Assembly (NCBI GenBank): GCA_023441105.1
Contig: JAEZQX010000403.1
Location: 1 to 14,766, forward strand
Source: Pseudomonadota bacterium
GTDB taxonomy: Bacteria > Pseudomonadota > Gammaproteobacteria > Burkholderiales > Burkholderiaceae
Length of the DNA: 14,766 bases
Reading direction: 5' to 3'
Positions 6,920-14,113 of the stretch are shown one piece after another (position 1 is the first letter of the stretch; every line of letters starts with the position of its first letter). Below the pieces are notes generated by a model that worked only from the letters and a program-made list of their open reading frames with translations, did no database searches and was not told where the DNA came from. Both the position numbers and the translations under genes were made by a program.

Positions 6920-8119
6920 TCAGGCTACGACGCCTTCCTGGCGCAGCGCCCGCACCTCGGCCGGGGCGAGCCCCAATTCGTGCAGGATCGCGTCGGTGTC
7001 CGCCCCGATCGCCGGCGGATCGGTCCGCAACGGCAGCCGTTGCCGATCCATCATCAGCGGCAGCAGTGGCGTCGACGCCTCGCGGCCGTCGGGCAGGTGC
7101 ATCGGTGCGAGGCCACCGGTCTCCAGCAGGTGCGGGTCGTCGAGCAACTGGTCGGGAGACTTGATCGGCGCATAGGGCAGGCCGGCTTGCTCGAAGATGC
7201 GGGCGATCTCGCCGCCCGGAAGATGGGCGAGCCGCTCGCGCAGCATCGGCATCATCCACTCGCGTGCCGTCACCCGCAGGTTGTTGGTCGCCAGGCGTTC
7301 GTCGCCGAGCAGGTCGACGAAGCCGAAGGTCTCGCAGAAGATGCGCCACTGCGTGTCCGAGACGACCGCCAGGAAGATCTGCTCCTCGTCCTTGACGGCG
7401 AACACGTCGTAGATGCCCCAGGCGGAGATCCGGCTCGGCATCGGTGCCGCCGGATTGCCGGTCATCGCGTACTGCATCATGTGCGTCGCAACCAGCAGGA
7501 TGTTGTTCTCGAACAGGGACGACAGGACTTCCTGGCCGCGGCCGGTCCGCTCACGGGCCCGCAGCGCCGCCATGGCGCCGATGGCTCCGAACATGCCGCC
7601 CATGATGTCGTTGACCGAGGCGCCGGCGCGCAGCGGCCGCCCGACCGGGCCGGTCATGTAGGCGAGGCCGCCCATCATCTGCACGACTTCATCGAGCGCG
7701 GTGCGATGCTCATAGGGGCCGGGCAGGAAGCCCTTGTGCGACACGTACACCAAACCGGGGTTCAGCCGCGACAGGCTGGCGTAGTCGAAGCCCAGCCGCT
7801 CCATCGCGCCGCTCTTGAAGTTCTCGCTGAACACGTCGGCGGTTGCGAGCAGCTTCAGCAGGACATCCTTGCCGCGCGGATCCTGGGCATCGATGGCCAG
7901 GCTCTTCTTGTTGCGGTTGAAGGTCGGGAAGAAGCCGACGCCGGAGCCGAGCAGGCGCCGGGTGGCGTCCCCCTTGATCGGCTCGATCTTGATGACTTCG
8001 GCGCCGAGGTCCGCGAGGATCATGCCGCAGGTCGGACCCATCACCATGTGCGTGAACTCGACCACCCGCACGCCCGCCAGGGGCAGGTCCCCGTCACGCA
8101 GGTCCTGGGGCTGGTTCAT
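6920..8119 (-). CDS. Family III CoA-transferase (CaiB/BaiF), partner of HMG-CoA lyase-like gene
   Basis: 399 residues. Seen: VRVVEFTHMVMGPT at 17-30, EVIKIEP at 41-47, NRNKKSLAIDAQDP at 68-81 (the NRNK/S-L-D motif of the family), Asp171 in SVNDIMGG aligned with the catalytic Asp of formyl-CoA transferase, and RTGRGQEV at 191-198. The ATG overlaps the lyase stop by four bases (ATGA), with GGAG five bases upstream, so the pair is co-translated. It is a diverged paralogue of the 1353-2543 transferase. Known relatives include SUGCT, which moves CoA between succinate, glutarate and 3-hydroxy-3-methylglutarate. Pairing with an HMG-CoA lyase-like enzyme makes it likely that this one activates the lyase substrate. 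That substrate assignment is inference. Confidence 0.93.
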   Translation of the reverse strand: MNQPQDLRDGDLPLAGVRVVEFTHMVMGPTCGMILADLGAEVIKIEPIKGDATRRLLGSGVGFFPTFNRNKKSLAIDAQDPRGKDVLLKLLATADVFSENFKSGAMERLGFDYASLSRLNPGLVYVSHKGFLPGPYEHRTALDEVVQMMGGLAYMTGPVGRPLRAGASVNDIMGGMFGAIGAMAALRARERTGRGQEVLSSLFENNILLVATHMMQYAMTGNPAAPMPSRISAWGIYDVFAVKDEEQIFLAVVSDTQWRIFCETFGFVDLLGDERLATNNLRVTAREWMMPMLRERLAHLPGGEIARIFEQAGLPYAPIKSPDQLLDDPHLLETGGLAPMHLPDGREASTPLLPLMMDRQRLPLRTDPPAIGADTDAILHELGLAPAEVRALRQEGVVA

Positions 8120-9117
8120 GATCGCTCCACCGGCTGTTGTCGCGCATAGCGGAAGTCCTTCGGCAGGCCCGCCTCCGGCACCATCCCGTAGAGCGGCTCG
8201 CCGACCAGGCTTTGCGCGACGATCGCGCGCGCGGCCAGCAGCCGCTCGATGTCCACGCCGGTATCGAGTCCCATCGACTCGAGCAGGAACACCAGGTCCT
8301 CGGTGACGATGTTGCCGCTCGCGCCCGGCGCGTAGGGACAGCCGCCAATCCCGCCCTGGCTCGAGTCGAAGGTGGTGACGCCCACTTCCAGCGCCGCCAC
8401 CACGTTGGCCAGCCCCTGGCCGCGGGTGTTGTGGAAGTGGGCGCCGCCGGCGCGTTCGCCGAACGATGCCTGCAACTTGCGGAACAGCCGCCGGACCTGG
8501 CGCGGTTCGGCGTAGCCGCTGGTATCGGACAGGCCGATCACATCGACGCCGGCCATGGCGGCGCGTTCGGCAACGCGCATGGTCTCGTCGTCGCCGACGG
8601 CGCCTTGCAGCGTGCAGCCGAAAGCCACCGAGATGCCGGCTTCGATCTCGATCTGCGGATACTGCGACCGCTTGAGGCTGGTGATCGCCTTGAGGTCCTC
8701 GAAGACCTGGTCGTGCGTCTTGCGGACGTTGGCGAGCGAATGTGCTTCGGTTGCCGACACCGGTATGGTGAGCTTGTGCACGCCGGCTTCGAAAGCCGCC
8801 TGTGCGCCGCGGAGATTCGGCGCCAGCGCCGCCACCGCGAGACCTGGCAGCGTCAAGGCATGCGCCACGATCGCGCGGATGTCGGCCATCTGCGGAAGCA
8901 GCGACGGCGGCACGAACGAGCCCACCTCGATCTCACGCAGCCCGGCCTGGTGCAGGGCGCTGATCCAGCGCAGCTTGTCGGCCGTCGGCATTGTGCGCTT
9001 GATCGACTGCAGTCCGTCGCGCGGGCCGACCTCGCTCACCAGGATCCGGTTGCTGGTGCTGTCGTTCATATCGCGGCGCGCCAGCACCGTGCCGTCCTCG
9101 ATCGAATCCACTTCCAT
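8116..9117 (-). CDS. Hydroxymethylglutaryl-CoA lyase-like enzyme
   Basis: 333 residues, a little longer at the N-terminus than typical bacterial HMG-CoA lyases (~300). I chose ATG 9117 because GAGGA (plus-strand 9124-9128) lies six bases before it. The frame stays open further upstream, but that stretch holds the divergent promoter region; ATG 9069 has no ribosome site. TIM-barrel motifs: EVGPRDGLQ (29-37) with catalytic Arg33 and metal ligand Asp34, SDTSGYAEP (197-205), HFHNTRGQG (227-235) with the metal-binding His227 and His229, and GIGGCPYAPGASGN (256-269) with the loop Cys260. Known reaction: HMG-CoA to acetoacetate and acetyl-CoA in leucine or mevalonate breakdown. NTRGQG and APGAS in place of the usual DTRGTA and AKGAT may mean a related 3-hydroxyacyl-CoA substrate. 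First gene of the lyase/transferase operon, divergent from the IclR regulator. Confidence 0.92.
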   Translation of the reverse strand: MEVDSIEDGTVLARRDMNDSTSNRILVSEVGPRDGLQSIKRTMPTADKLRWISALHQAGLREIEVGSFVPPSLLPQMADIRAIVAHALTLPGLAVAALAPNLRGAQAAFEAGVHKLTIPVSATEAHSLANVRKTHDQVFEDLKAITSLKRSQYPQIEIEAGISVAFGCTLQGAVGDDETMRVAERAAMAGVDVIGLSDTSGYAEPRQVRRLFRKLQASFGERAGGAHFHNTRGQGLANVVAALEVGVTTFDSSQGGIGGCPYAPGASGNIVTEDLVFLLESMGLDTGVDIERLLAARAIVAQSLVGEPLYGMVPEAGLPKDFRYARQQPVERS

Positions 9118-9171
9118 GAACCGTCCTCGTTGGTGAAGGCGAGATGCCGCGCCGGAGATTGCCCGGTGGGA

Positions 9172-9200
9172 TTGCACCCGGCTATTTCGAAAGATAGAAT
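9172..9200 (+). promoter_or_regulatory. Candidate promoter of the iclR-type gene
   Basis: TTGCAC (9172-9177), a 17-base spacer, then TAGAAT (9195-9200; 5 of 6 to TATAAT). Transcription would start near 9207, giving a leader of about 24 bases before ATG 9231. The -10 box is also the left arm of the palindrome at 9195-9224, which fits autorepression. Confidence 0.4.
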
Positions 9201-9224
9201 GATGTTTGAACCATTGGAATTCTA
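9195..9224. promoter_or_regulatory. Candidate IclR-family operator (palindromic)
   Basis: TAGAAT-N18-ATTCTA is a perfect 6+6 inverted repeat; inside it ATGTTTGAACCAT (9202-9214) is an imperfect 13-base palindrome with five of six arm pairs matching. TTTCGAAA (9185-9192) lies just to the left. The cluster is A/T-rich against the GC-rich background and sits in the divergent 113-base region between the lyase and regulator starts, the usual place for an IclR-family binding site. The exact operator limits are a guess. Confidence 0.45.
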
Positions 9225-9230
9225 GCGCCG

Positions 9231-10079
9231 ATGCCCAGGAAGTCGCAAGTGGCCTCCCTTGCGGAGGAGAAAGCCGCACCCGGCGGGACGGCTGCCGTCG
9301 ATCGAGCGCTGTCGCTGCTGGCCGCTTTCAGGCGCGGCGAGGAGTCGCTGGGACTGCAGGACCTCGCGGAGCGCACGCGCCAGCACAAGAGCACGGTGCT
9401 GCGGCTGCTGGCCTCGCTGCAGCATGCGCAGCTGGTGCTGCGGCTGGAGGACGCGCGCTACCGGCTTGGGCCGGGAGTCGCCCGACTGCACGCGGTCTAC
9501 GCCGCGTCGTTCTCGCTGGACCAGGTGGTGGTCCCGGAGCTGCGCAAGCTGATGCGCCAGACCGGCGAGAGCGCCGCGTTCCACGTCAGGCAGGGTAACG
9601 AACGGCTGTGCCTCTATCGGGTCGACTCGCCCAACCCGGTCCGCGACCATATCCGCGCCGGCGACCTGCTGCCGCTGGATCGCGGCGCGGGAGGCCACGT
9701 CCTGCTCGCTTTCGCCGGCAAGCGAGGCGCGCTGTACGACGAGATCCGCCGCGACGGCGTGGCAGTCCTGGCGGGTGACCGGGTGCCGCAGCTTGCGGGA
9801 ATCTCGGCACCGTGCTTCGACGCCGATGCCCGGCTCGTCGGTGCGGTCACGCTCACCATGCCGACCGAGCGGCTGGATCCGGAGCACCGCCACGACGTCG
9901 TCGAGGTCGCCCGGGAGATATCGCTGGGCCTGGGAGCCTGCGCGGCAGAGCCATCGCCGGCGGGGGCAGCAGGGCCACGGGTTGGGACCGGCGCCCCTTC
10001 AGTGCGCCAGCGCCGGCAGGGATCGGCCGAGCGTAACCAGCGCCGGCCCGGCGACAAGCAGCCAGGTCAGCAGGCATAG
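9231..10079 (+). CDS. IclR-family transcriptional regulator
   Basis: 282 residues. Residues ~20-72 form the N-terminal winged helix-turn-helix (AAVDRALSLLAAF, then LGLQDLAERT and KSTVLRLLASL), and ~85-235 the effector-binding domain (SAAFHVRQGNERLCLYRVDS, RAGDLLPLDRGAGGHVLLAF, ISAPCFD, GAVTLTMP). ATG 9231 is the first start in frame; only GGAA 11 bases upstream resembles a ribosome site. Family knowledge: dimeric or tetrameric local regulator, usually of the adjacent divergent catabolic operon, released or activated by a pathway intermediate. Here the target is probably the HMG-CoA lyase-like/CoA-transferase operon. The last ~47 residues (236-282) are low-complexity Ala/Gly/Arg/Gln, unlike the family, and their 3' part is antisense to a dgkA remnant, so the C-terminus looks extended by rearrangement. 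Confidence 0.92.
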   Translation: MPRKSQVASLAEEKAAPGGTAAVDRALSLLAAFRRGEESLGLQDLAERTRQHKSTVLRLLASLQHAQLVLRLEDARYRLGPGVARLHAVYAASFSLDQVVVPELRKLMRQTGESAAFHVRQGNERLCLYRVDSPNPVRDHIRAGDLLPLDRGAGGHVLLAFAGKRGALYDEIRRDGVAVLAGDRVPQLAGISAPCFDADARLVGAVTLTMPTERLDPEHRHDVVEVAREISLGLGACAAEPSPAGAAGPRVGTGAPSVRQRRQGSAERNQRRPGDKQPGQQA

Positions 10080-10124
10080 CAGCAGGGCGATAAAGACGGC
10101 CGCGCTGCCGAGGTCCTTGGCGCG
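9999..10124 (-). pseudogene. dgkA: C-terminal remnant of diacylglycerol kinase (dgkA-like)
   Basis: Minus-strand codons from 10124 read RAKDLGSAAVFIALLLCLL, then TWLLVAGPAL and a short tail to TGA at 9999-10001. This matches the last transmembrane helix and the RAKD(M/L)GSAAV signature of DgkA, the small inner-membrane kinase that makes phosphatidate from diacylglycerol. Immediately upstream the frame stays open to an ATG at 10253, but those ~43 residues are Arg/Ser/Pro-rich with no similarity, and the catalytic ELLNSAIEAVVDR region is missing from all three minus-strand frames I read there. About 40 of the usual ~120 residues remain, too few for activity. The last part overlaps, antisense, the end of the iclR-type gene. 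I conclude that a deletion or recombination joined this end to unrelated sequence near 10125. Confidence 0.7.
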
Positions 10125-10200
10125 AATCGTCACTCCCGCGCGACAGGGCGAGCGGCGGCGTTGACATCGAACTGCAATGCTGGCCCAGTAGAGTAGGCTG

Positions 10201-11154
10201 GTGCGGCACGATGCGTTCGGCGGTCGTCCCCGGCGCCGAATCTGGCGAACCATTCCTCGGGCTCAAGTGGCAGGAATTTCAAGCATCAAGCGTTGTCTGC
10301 GGCTGGCAGGAAACGCGGTTGGCCGTGACCTGGTGGTTGGCGACCTGCACGGCCACCGCGACCTGCTCGAGCAGCAACTCGAGCTGCACCGCTTCGACCC
10401 CGGCCGTGATCGCGTCTTCTCGGTCGGTGATCTGGTCAATCGCGGGCCCGATTCGCTCGGAACGCTGGCGCTGGTCGAGGAGCCCTGGTTCCATGCGGTG
10501 CTCGGCAATCATGACCTGATGCTGCTGAACTACCTCGGCTACTACAGCAGCCGGATCCATCGCCGCGCGTCGTACCCGTCGGGAGCGGGGGAGTGGGTCA
10601 AGCAGGCGCAGGCCCGGCATCCGAAACTCCTCCGCCGCCTCGCGGACCGGCTCGCCCGGCTGCCGCTGGCGATCCATGTCGCGGACCGCATACCGTTCAA
10701 CGTGATGCATGGCGATCTGGCCCCCTTCGGCTCGAGCCAGGAACGCCTTTTCGACCGGGACGACGTCTGCTTGCATGACGCGGATCGCTCCGCGTCCTCG
10801 CGACAGAACTTCCACCAGGCGCTGGGGAGCACGCTATCCGACCTGCCTTTCAAGGACCGGGTGATCCGGATCAGCGACTCGGCGTTCCGCAGCCTGCACC
10901 TCACGTATGTCGGCCATTCGCCGGTGCGGGAGGTTGTCGTACACAATTCCTACATCTACATCGACCAGGGGGTTTGCCAGCGTCCGCCGCGATGGCCCGG
11001 GCACCGGCCGCCGACCGTCGTCGATCATGGCGAGTTCTCGACCTGGCTGCATGGCGTCGCCAGCGCCTGGCGCCCGTCGCCCGTCCCGGCGAAGACCCGG
11101 TGCGCGGTCCGCAGGTTACTCCCGGCCGTCGCTGCGGTACATCCCGCCTCCTGA
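10201..11154 (+). CDS. Lambda-type metallophosphatase (calcineurin-like phosphoesterase)
   Basis: 317 residues from GTG 10201; GTG 10267 (residue 23) is an alternative, and the domain itself begins near residue 41. Neither start has a good ribosome site. Motifs of the PPP/lambda phosphatase superfamily, in order: GDLHGH (47-52), GDLVNRGPDS (76-85), LGNHD (101-105), His170 in VMHGDLAPF, and VGHSPV (237-242) followed by YIDQGVC. The GDxxDRG motif has Asn80 in place of the second Asp. Family members are cytoplasmic two-metal phosphatases acting on phosphoprotein or small phosphate esters (PrpA/B, ApaH relatives). Compared with ~220 residues for lambda phosphatase it has long N- and C-terminal extensions; residues ~262-317 are basic and Pro-rich. 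It precedes CYTH-CHAD by 118 bases on the same strand. The substrate is unknown. Confidence 0.88.
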   Translation: MRHDAFGGRPRRRIWRTIPRAQVAGISSIKRCLRLAGNAVGRDLVVGDLHGHRDLLEQQLELHRFDPGRDRVFSVGDLVNRGPDSLGTLALVEEPWFHAVLGNHDLMLLNYLGYYSSRIHRRASYPSGAGEWVKQAQARHPKLLRRLADRLARLPLAIHVADRIPFNVMHGDLAPFGSSQERLFDRDDVCLHDADRSASSRQNFHQALGSTLSDLPFKDRVIRISDSAFRSLHLTYVGHSPVREVVVHNSYIYIDQGVCQRPPRWPGHRPPTVVDHGEFSTWLHGVASAWRPSPVPAKTRCAVRRLLPAVAAVHPAS

Positions 11155-11198
11155 CGCGCTGCCAGTTGTTCCGTCTCGCCGTCCGCGCCCCGGATTGT

Positions 11199-11221
11199 CT
11201 CGCCTTGCCTCGGCGAGGTAA
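11199..11221. other. Hairpin between metallophosphatase and CYTH-CHAD genes
   Basis: Two alternative stems share this site: CTCGCC (11199-11204) with GGCGAG (11212-11217), or TTGCCTC (11205-11211) with GAGGTAA (11215-11221, one G-U pair). Neither is followed by a T run, so intrinsic termination is doubtful. The mutually exclusive pairing may be coincidence. Confidence 0.25.
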
Positions 11222-11272
11222 GCTGGGATCGATCCCGCGACGGGTATCGTCTCGTCACGACGAGGAGGATCA

Positions 11273-13000
11273 ATGAGCGGGCAGAGCGAAATCGAACTGA
11301 AGTTTCTCGTCCCGCGGAATGCCCGGGCCGCCATCCTCGCCGAGATGACCCGCAAGTCCGCGAGCCTCGAGCGACGATCGCTTGCGGCCCTCTACCTCGA
11401 CACGCCGGACCGCCGCCTCGCCAAGGCGGGTGTCGCCTGGCGGCTGCGGCGCGAGGGGCGGCGCTGGGTCCAGACCCTGAAATCGGGCGGGACGAGTGCC
11501 ATCGAGCGCTTCGAGCACGAGGTCATCCGTCCGGGGCCGAGCCCCGACCCGGCGGCGCATGCCGGCACCACGACCGGCGACAAGCTGGCGAAGATCCTGC
11601 GCAATGCGCAGAAGGATGGGCTCGACGCCGGCATCCGTTTCAAGACCGAGGTCCGGCGGATCGCGCGCAGGATCCGCACCCAGGGGGCGGTCGTCGAGGT
11701 CGCCTTCGACGAGGGAAGCCTCCTGGCGAACGACGCCAGGCTGCGGATCCGGGAAATCGAATTCGAGCTGGTATCGGGCTCGGCGACGGGCCTGGTGGCG
11801 CTCGCGGAACGTTGGCGCAAGCGCTTCGGCCTCATCTACGATCCGCGCAGCAAGGCGGCTCGTGGCGACCGGCTTGCCGAAGGCTCGCCTTTCCCGCCGC
11901 TGCGCAAGGCCGCGGATCCGGAGTACGCCGGCGACGCGGACGTCGTCGAAGCGTTCGGCAAGGTGCTGGACGAGTGCCTCGCCCACATTTCCGGGAACGC
12001 CATCGGCCTCGTCGATGGCGACGAGGGCCTGCGCGTCGAGCATGTCCATCAGCTGCGCGTCGGCATCCGGCGCCTGCGCAGCGCGCTGCGCAGCTTCAGG
12101 GGTTGGGTGCCGCCGCCACCCGAGCCACTGGTGGACGAGCTCAAGCAGCTGTTCTCGGAGCTGGGCAAGGCCCGGGACAGCGACGTGCTCGACAGCGGCG
12201 TCGTTGCCGAGCTGGCAAAGGTCAACGCGCCATCATTGACCATGCCCAAGCGCGAGGCTGGTCCGGATCCGGTTGCGACGGTCGGCTCGACGGACACCCA
12301 GAAGACGCTGCTGGCCTGGCTCGCCTGGCGTGTCGAGCTCCTCGACGCCACTTGGGTCACGACCGCGCCGGCCCCGGGCGCTGCGCCGGTCATCGCTGCC
12401 GCCACGACCAGTGCCGGAACGGCCGTCGAGGCGGACGGGGCGGTCCCCGCCGATGCGACACCCGCCGCTGCCGATGAGGCTGCTGGCGCGGGCGGGGTGG
12501 ATCCTGCGGACGAGCAGCGCGCAGTCGGCGCACTGCAGGAGCAGCCGCTCGAGGCCACGGACCCGGCGCCGTTGGCGCAGGTGGACCTCGATCGAGAGCG
12601 CGACAACGGCGAGTCCTTCCAGCGGAAGGCGCAGCGGCGCCTGGGCAAGTGGCATCGGCAGATCGTTGCCGCCTGGAAGGCGTTCGACGAGCTCGAAGAA
12701 GAGGACCTGCATTCGCTGCGCAAGCACATCAAGCGGCAGCGCTACGCGGTCGAGTTCTTCGCCCCGGTATTGCGCCGGCGCGATGTCGAGCGCTACCTCA
12801 AGCCTCTGGCGGCAATCCAGGACCGGATGGGCGAGCTGAATGATCTTTTCGTCGCGCGCAGCCGCTACCAGGCGCTGGTGTCTTCCGATCCCGCCGCCTG
12901 GTTCGCCCTCGGCTGGCTGGCCGCCCGCGTGGCCGACGCACGGACGATGGCAAAGCCGGAGCTGAAGTTGCTGGCCAAGACGGATCCGCCGGGGCGCTGA
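11273..13000 (+). CDS. CYTH-CHAD domain protein (polyphosphate-linked)
   Basis: 575 residues; ATG 11273 follows AGGAGG (11263-11268) by four bases. Residues 1-~205 are a CYTH (triphosphate tunnel) domain: the EIELK signature at 6-10 (ExExK), LYLDTPDRRL, WRLRREG (56-62), QTLKSGG, and the second acidic strand EIEFELVSG (161-169). Residues ~222-555 are a CHAD domain: HVHQLRVGIRRLRSALRSF (257-275), GKARDSDVLD (298-307), and LHSLRKHIKRQRYAVEFF (479-496). An Ala/Pro/Thr-rich stretch at ~362-440 interrupts the CHAD domain. Family knowledge: stand-alone CYTH proteins such as YgiF hydrolyse inorganic triphosphate, and CHAD domains bind polyphosphate through conserved His/Lys/Arg residues. Convergent with the PPK2 gene 81 bases downstream, which supports a polyphosphate role. 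The acidic and basic catalytic residues are present, so triphosphatase activity is plausible. Confidence 0.93.
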   Translation: MSGQSEIELKFLVPRNARAAILAEMTRKSASLERRSLAALYLDTPDRRLAKAGVAWRLRREGRRWVQTLKSGGTSAIERFEHEVIRPGPSPDPAAHAGTTTGDKLAKILRNAQKDGLDAGIRFKTEVRRIARRIRTQGAVVEVAFDEGSLLANDARLRIREIEFELVSGSATGLVALAERWRKRFGLIYDPRSKAARGDRLAEGSPFPPLRKAADPEYAGDADVVEAFGKVLDECLAHISGNAIGLVDGDEGLRVEHVHQLRVGIRRLRSALRSFRGWVPPPPEPLVDELKQLFSELGKARDSDVLDSGVVAELAKVNAPSLTMPKREAGPDPVATVGSTDTQKTLLAWLAWRVELLDATWVTTAPAPGAAPVIAAATTSAGTAVEADGAVPADATPAAADEAAGAGGVDPADEQRAVGALQEQPLEATDPAPLAQVDLDRERDNGESFQRKAQRRLGKWHRQIVAAWKAFDELEEEDLHSLRKHIKRQRYAVEFFAPVLRRRDVERYLKPLAAIQDRMGELNDLFVARSRYQALVSSDPAAWFALGWLAARVADARTMAKPELKLLAKTDPPGR

Positions 13001-13003
13001 TCG

Positions 13004-13019
13004 CAGGACACGCGTCCTG
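13004..13019. terminator. Possible bidirectional terminator hairpin
   Basis: CAGGAC-ACGC-GTCCTG forms a perfect six-base-pair stem with a four-base loop, four bases after the CYTH-CHAD stop, in the 81-base gap between two convergent genes. The position suits a terminator, but no T run follows on either strand. Confidence 0.3.
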
Positions 13020-13081
13020 GCCGCTCGACGACCAGCGGGATGCACCCCGGCGGCGCCGATGGCTGCCGGTGATTCCCGTCA

Positions 13082-14020
13082 TCATCGATAGAGTTCCGGC
13101 ACGTACATCGTCTGGGGCACCGGCAGACGCAAGTAATCGGGGTTGCGCACCCGTTCGGGCAGCGTGACCTCGGGGTGCTCGATTTCCTCATACGGAAATT
13201 GCGACAGCAGGTGGGCGATGCAATTGAGCCGCGCCCGTTTCTTGTCGACCGCCTGCACCACCCACCAGGGGGACTCCGGAATGTGGCTGCGCTCCAGCAT
13301 CGCCTCCTTGGCCTTGGTGTAGGCCTCCCAGCGGCGCCGGGACTCGAAGTCCATCGGGCTGAGTTTCCACTGCTTCAGCGGGTCGTGGGCGCGGGCGAGG
13401 AACCTGGCATGCTGCTCCTCGTCCGTGATCGAGAACCAGTACTTCACCAGCGTGATGCCCGAGCGCACCAGCATCTTCTCGAACTCGGGCACGGTGCGGA
13501 AGAACTCCTCGTATTCGTCGTCGGTGCAGAAGCCCATCACCTTCTCGACGCCCGCCCGGTTGTACCAACTCCGGTCGAACAGGACGATCTCGCCGGCCGC
13601 CGGCAGGTGCGACACGTAGCGCTGGAAGTACCACTGGGTCTTCTCGCGATCGTTTGGCGCCGGCAGTGCGGCGACACGGCAGATCCTGGGATTCAGGCGT
13701 TGTGTGATCCGCTTGATCACCCCGCCCTTGCCGGCTGCATCGCGGCCCTCGAACAGGATCACCACCTTGCGCCGGTTGTGCTGGACCCAGTCCTGGAGCT
13801 TCACCAGCTCACCCTGTAGGCGAAGCAGCTCCCTGAAATAGACAGGACGGGCAAGGCTCGGCTGGGCGGGACGCTGCTCGAAGCCGCCCGCGTGGTCATC
13901 CGGCACTTCGAATTCCTCGAGGAGCGAGTCGTCGATCTCGAGCTCGAGTTCCTCGTCGTAGCTGTCGATCAGCTCTTTTCTGAGCCGCTGCACGATTTGT
14001 TCGTAGTCGGAATGTTCCAT
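13082..14020 (-). CDS. ppk2: Polyphosphate kinase 2
   Basis: 312 residues from ATG 14020; the frame continues 25 codons upstream to a GTG at 14095, but those residues look like leader DNA. Neither start has a strong ribosome site. Family core ~57-305: Walker A GRDAAGKGG (92-100), QWYFQRYVSHLP (129-140), Walker B FDRSWYNRAGVE (148-159), GFCTDDEYEEF (163-173), and WFSITDEEQHARF (195-207). PPK2 enzymes transfer phosphate between polyphosphate and nucleotides, mostly toward NTP synthesis. The single PPK2 domain with a ~55-residue acidic N-terminal extension fits class I (NDP to NTP), but the class cannot be settled from motifs alone. It sits tail-to-tail with CYTH-CHAD, whose family binds polyphosphate or hydrolyses triphosphate, and head-to-head with the phospholipase D-like gene. 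Confidence 0.95.
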   Translation of the reverse strand: MEHSDYEQIVQRLRKELIDSYDEELELEIDDSLLEEFEVPDDHAGGFEQRPAQPSLARPVYFRELLRLQGELVKLQDWVQHNRRKVVILFEGRDAAGKGGVIKRITQRLNPRICRVAALPAPNDREKTQWYFQRYVSHLPAAGEIVLFDRSWYNRAGVEKVMGFCTDDEYEEFFRTVPEFEKMLVRSGITLVKYWFSITDEEQHARFLARAHDPLKQWKLSPMDFESRRRWEAYTKAKEAMLERSHIPESPWWVVQAVDKKRARLNCIAHLLSQFPYEEIEHPEVTLPERVRNPDYLRLPVPQTMYVPELYR

Positions 14021-14113
14021 GTCATGCCGGGCATCCCCGGCGAGGTGAACGTCCAGCCGCGGCGACCGGTCCAGAGTTGGGTTGCGGGAGGGCACTGATT
14101 CTTTTCGCTCCAG

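Noticed and set aside
6029..8149. Long plus-strand open frame of about 700 codons opposite the EAL and second CoA-transferase genes
   Set aside because: It is Arg/Gly/Gln/His-rich with no domain, spans two well-supported minus-strand genes and their gap, and is the kind of antisense frame that high GC content leaves open.
9118..9279. Longer HMG-CoA lyase-like protein starting 54 codons upstream
   Set aside because: The extra residues would overlap the divergent iclR-type start and promoter region and resemble no lyase; ATG 9117 has a good ribosome site.
10161..10194. Perfect TTGACA before the metallophosphatase gene
   Set aside because: At a 17-base spacing the -10 would be CCCAGT; the better TAGAGT is 22 bases away, too far for sigma-70. 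Left out as a promoter.
14021..14095. PPK2 start at GTG 14095
   Set aside because: The added 25 residues are unlike a PPK2 N-terminus and no better ribosome site is present; retained only as an alternative.
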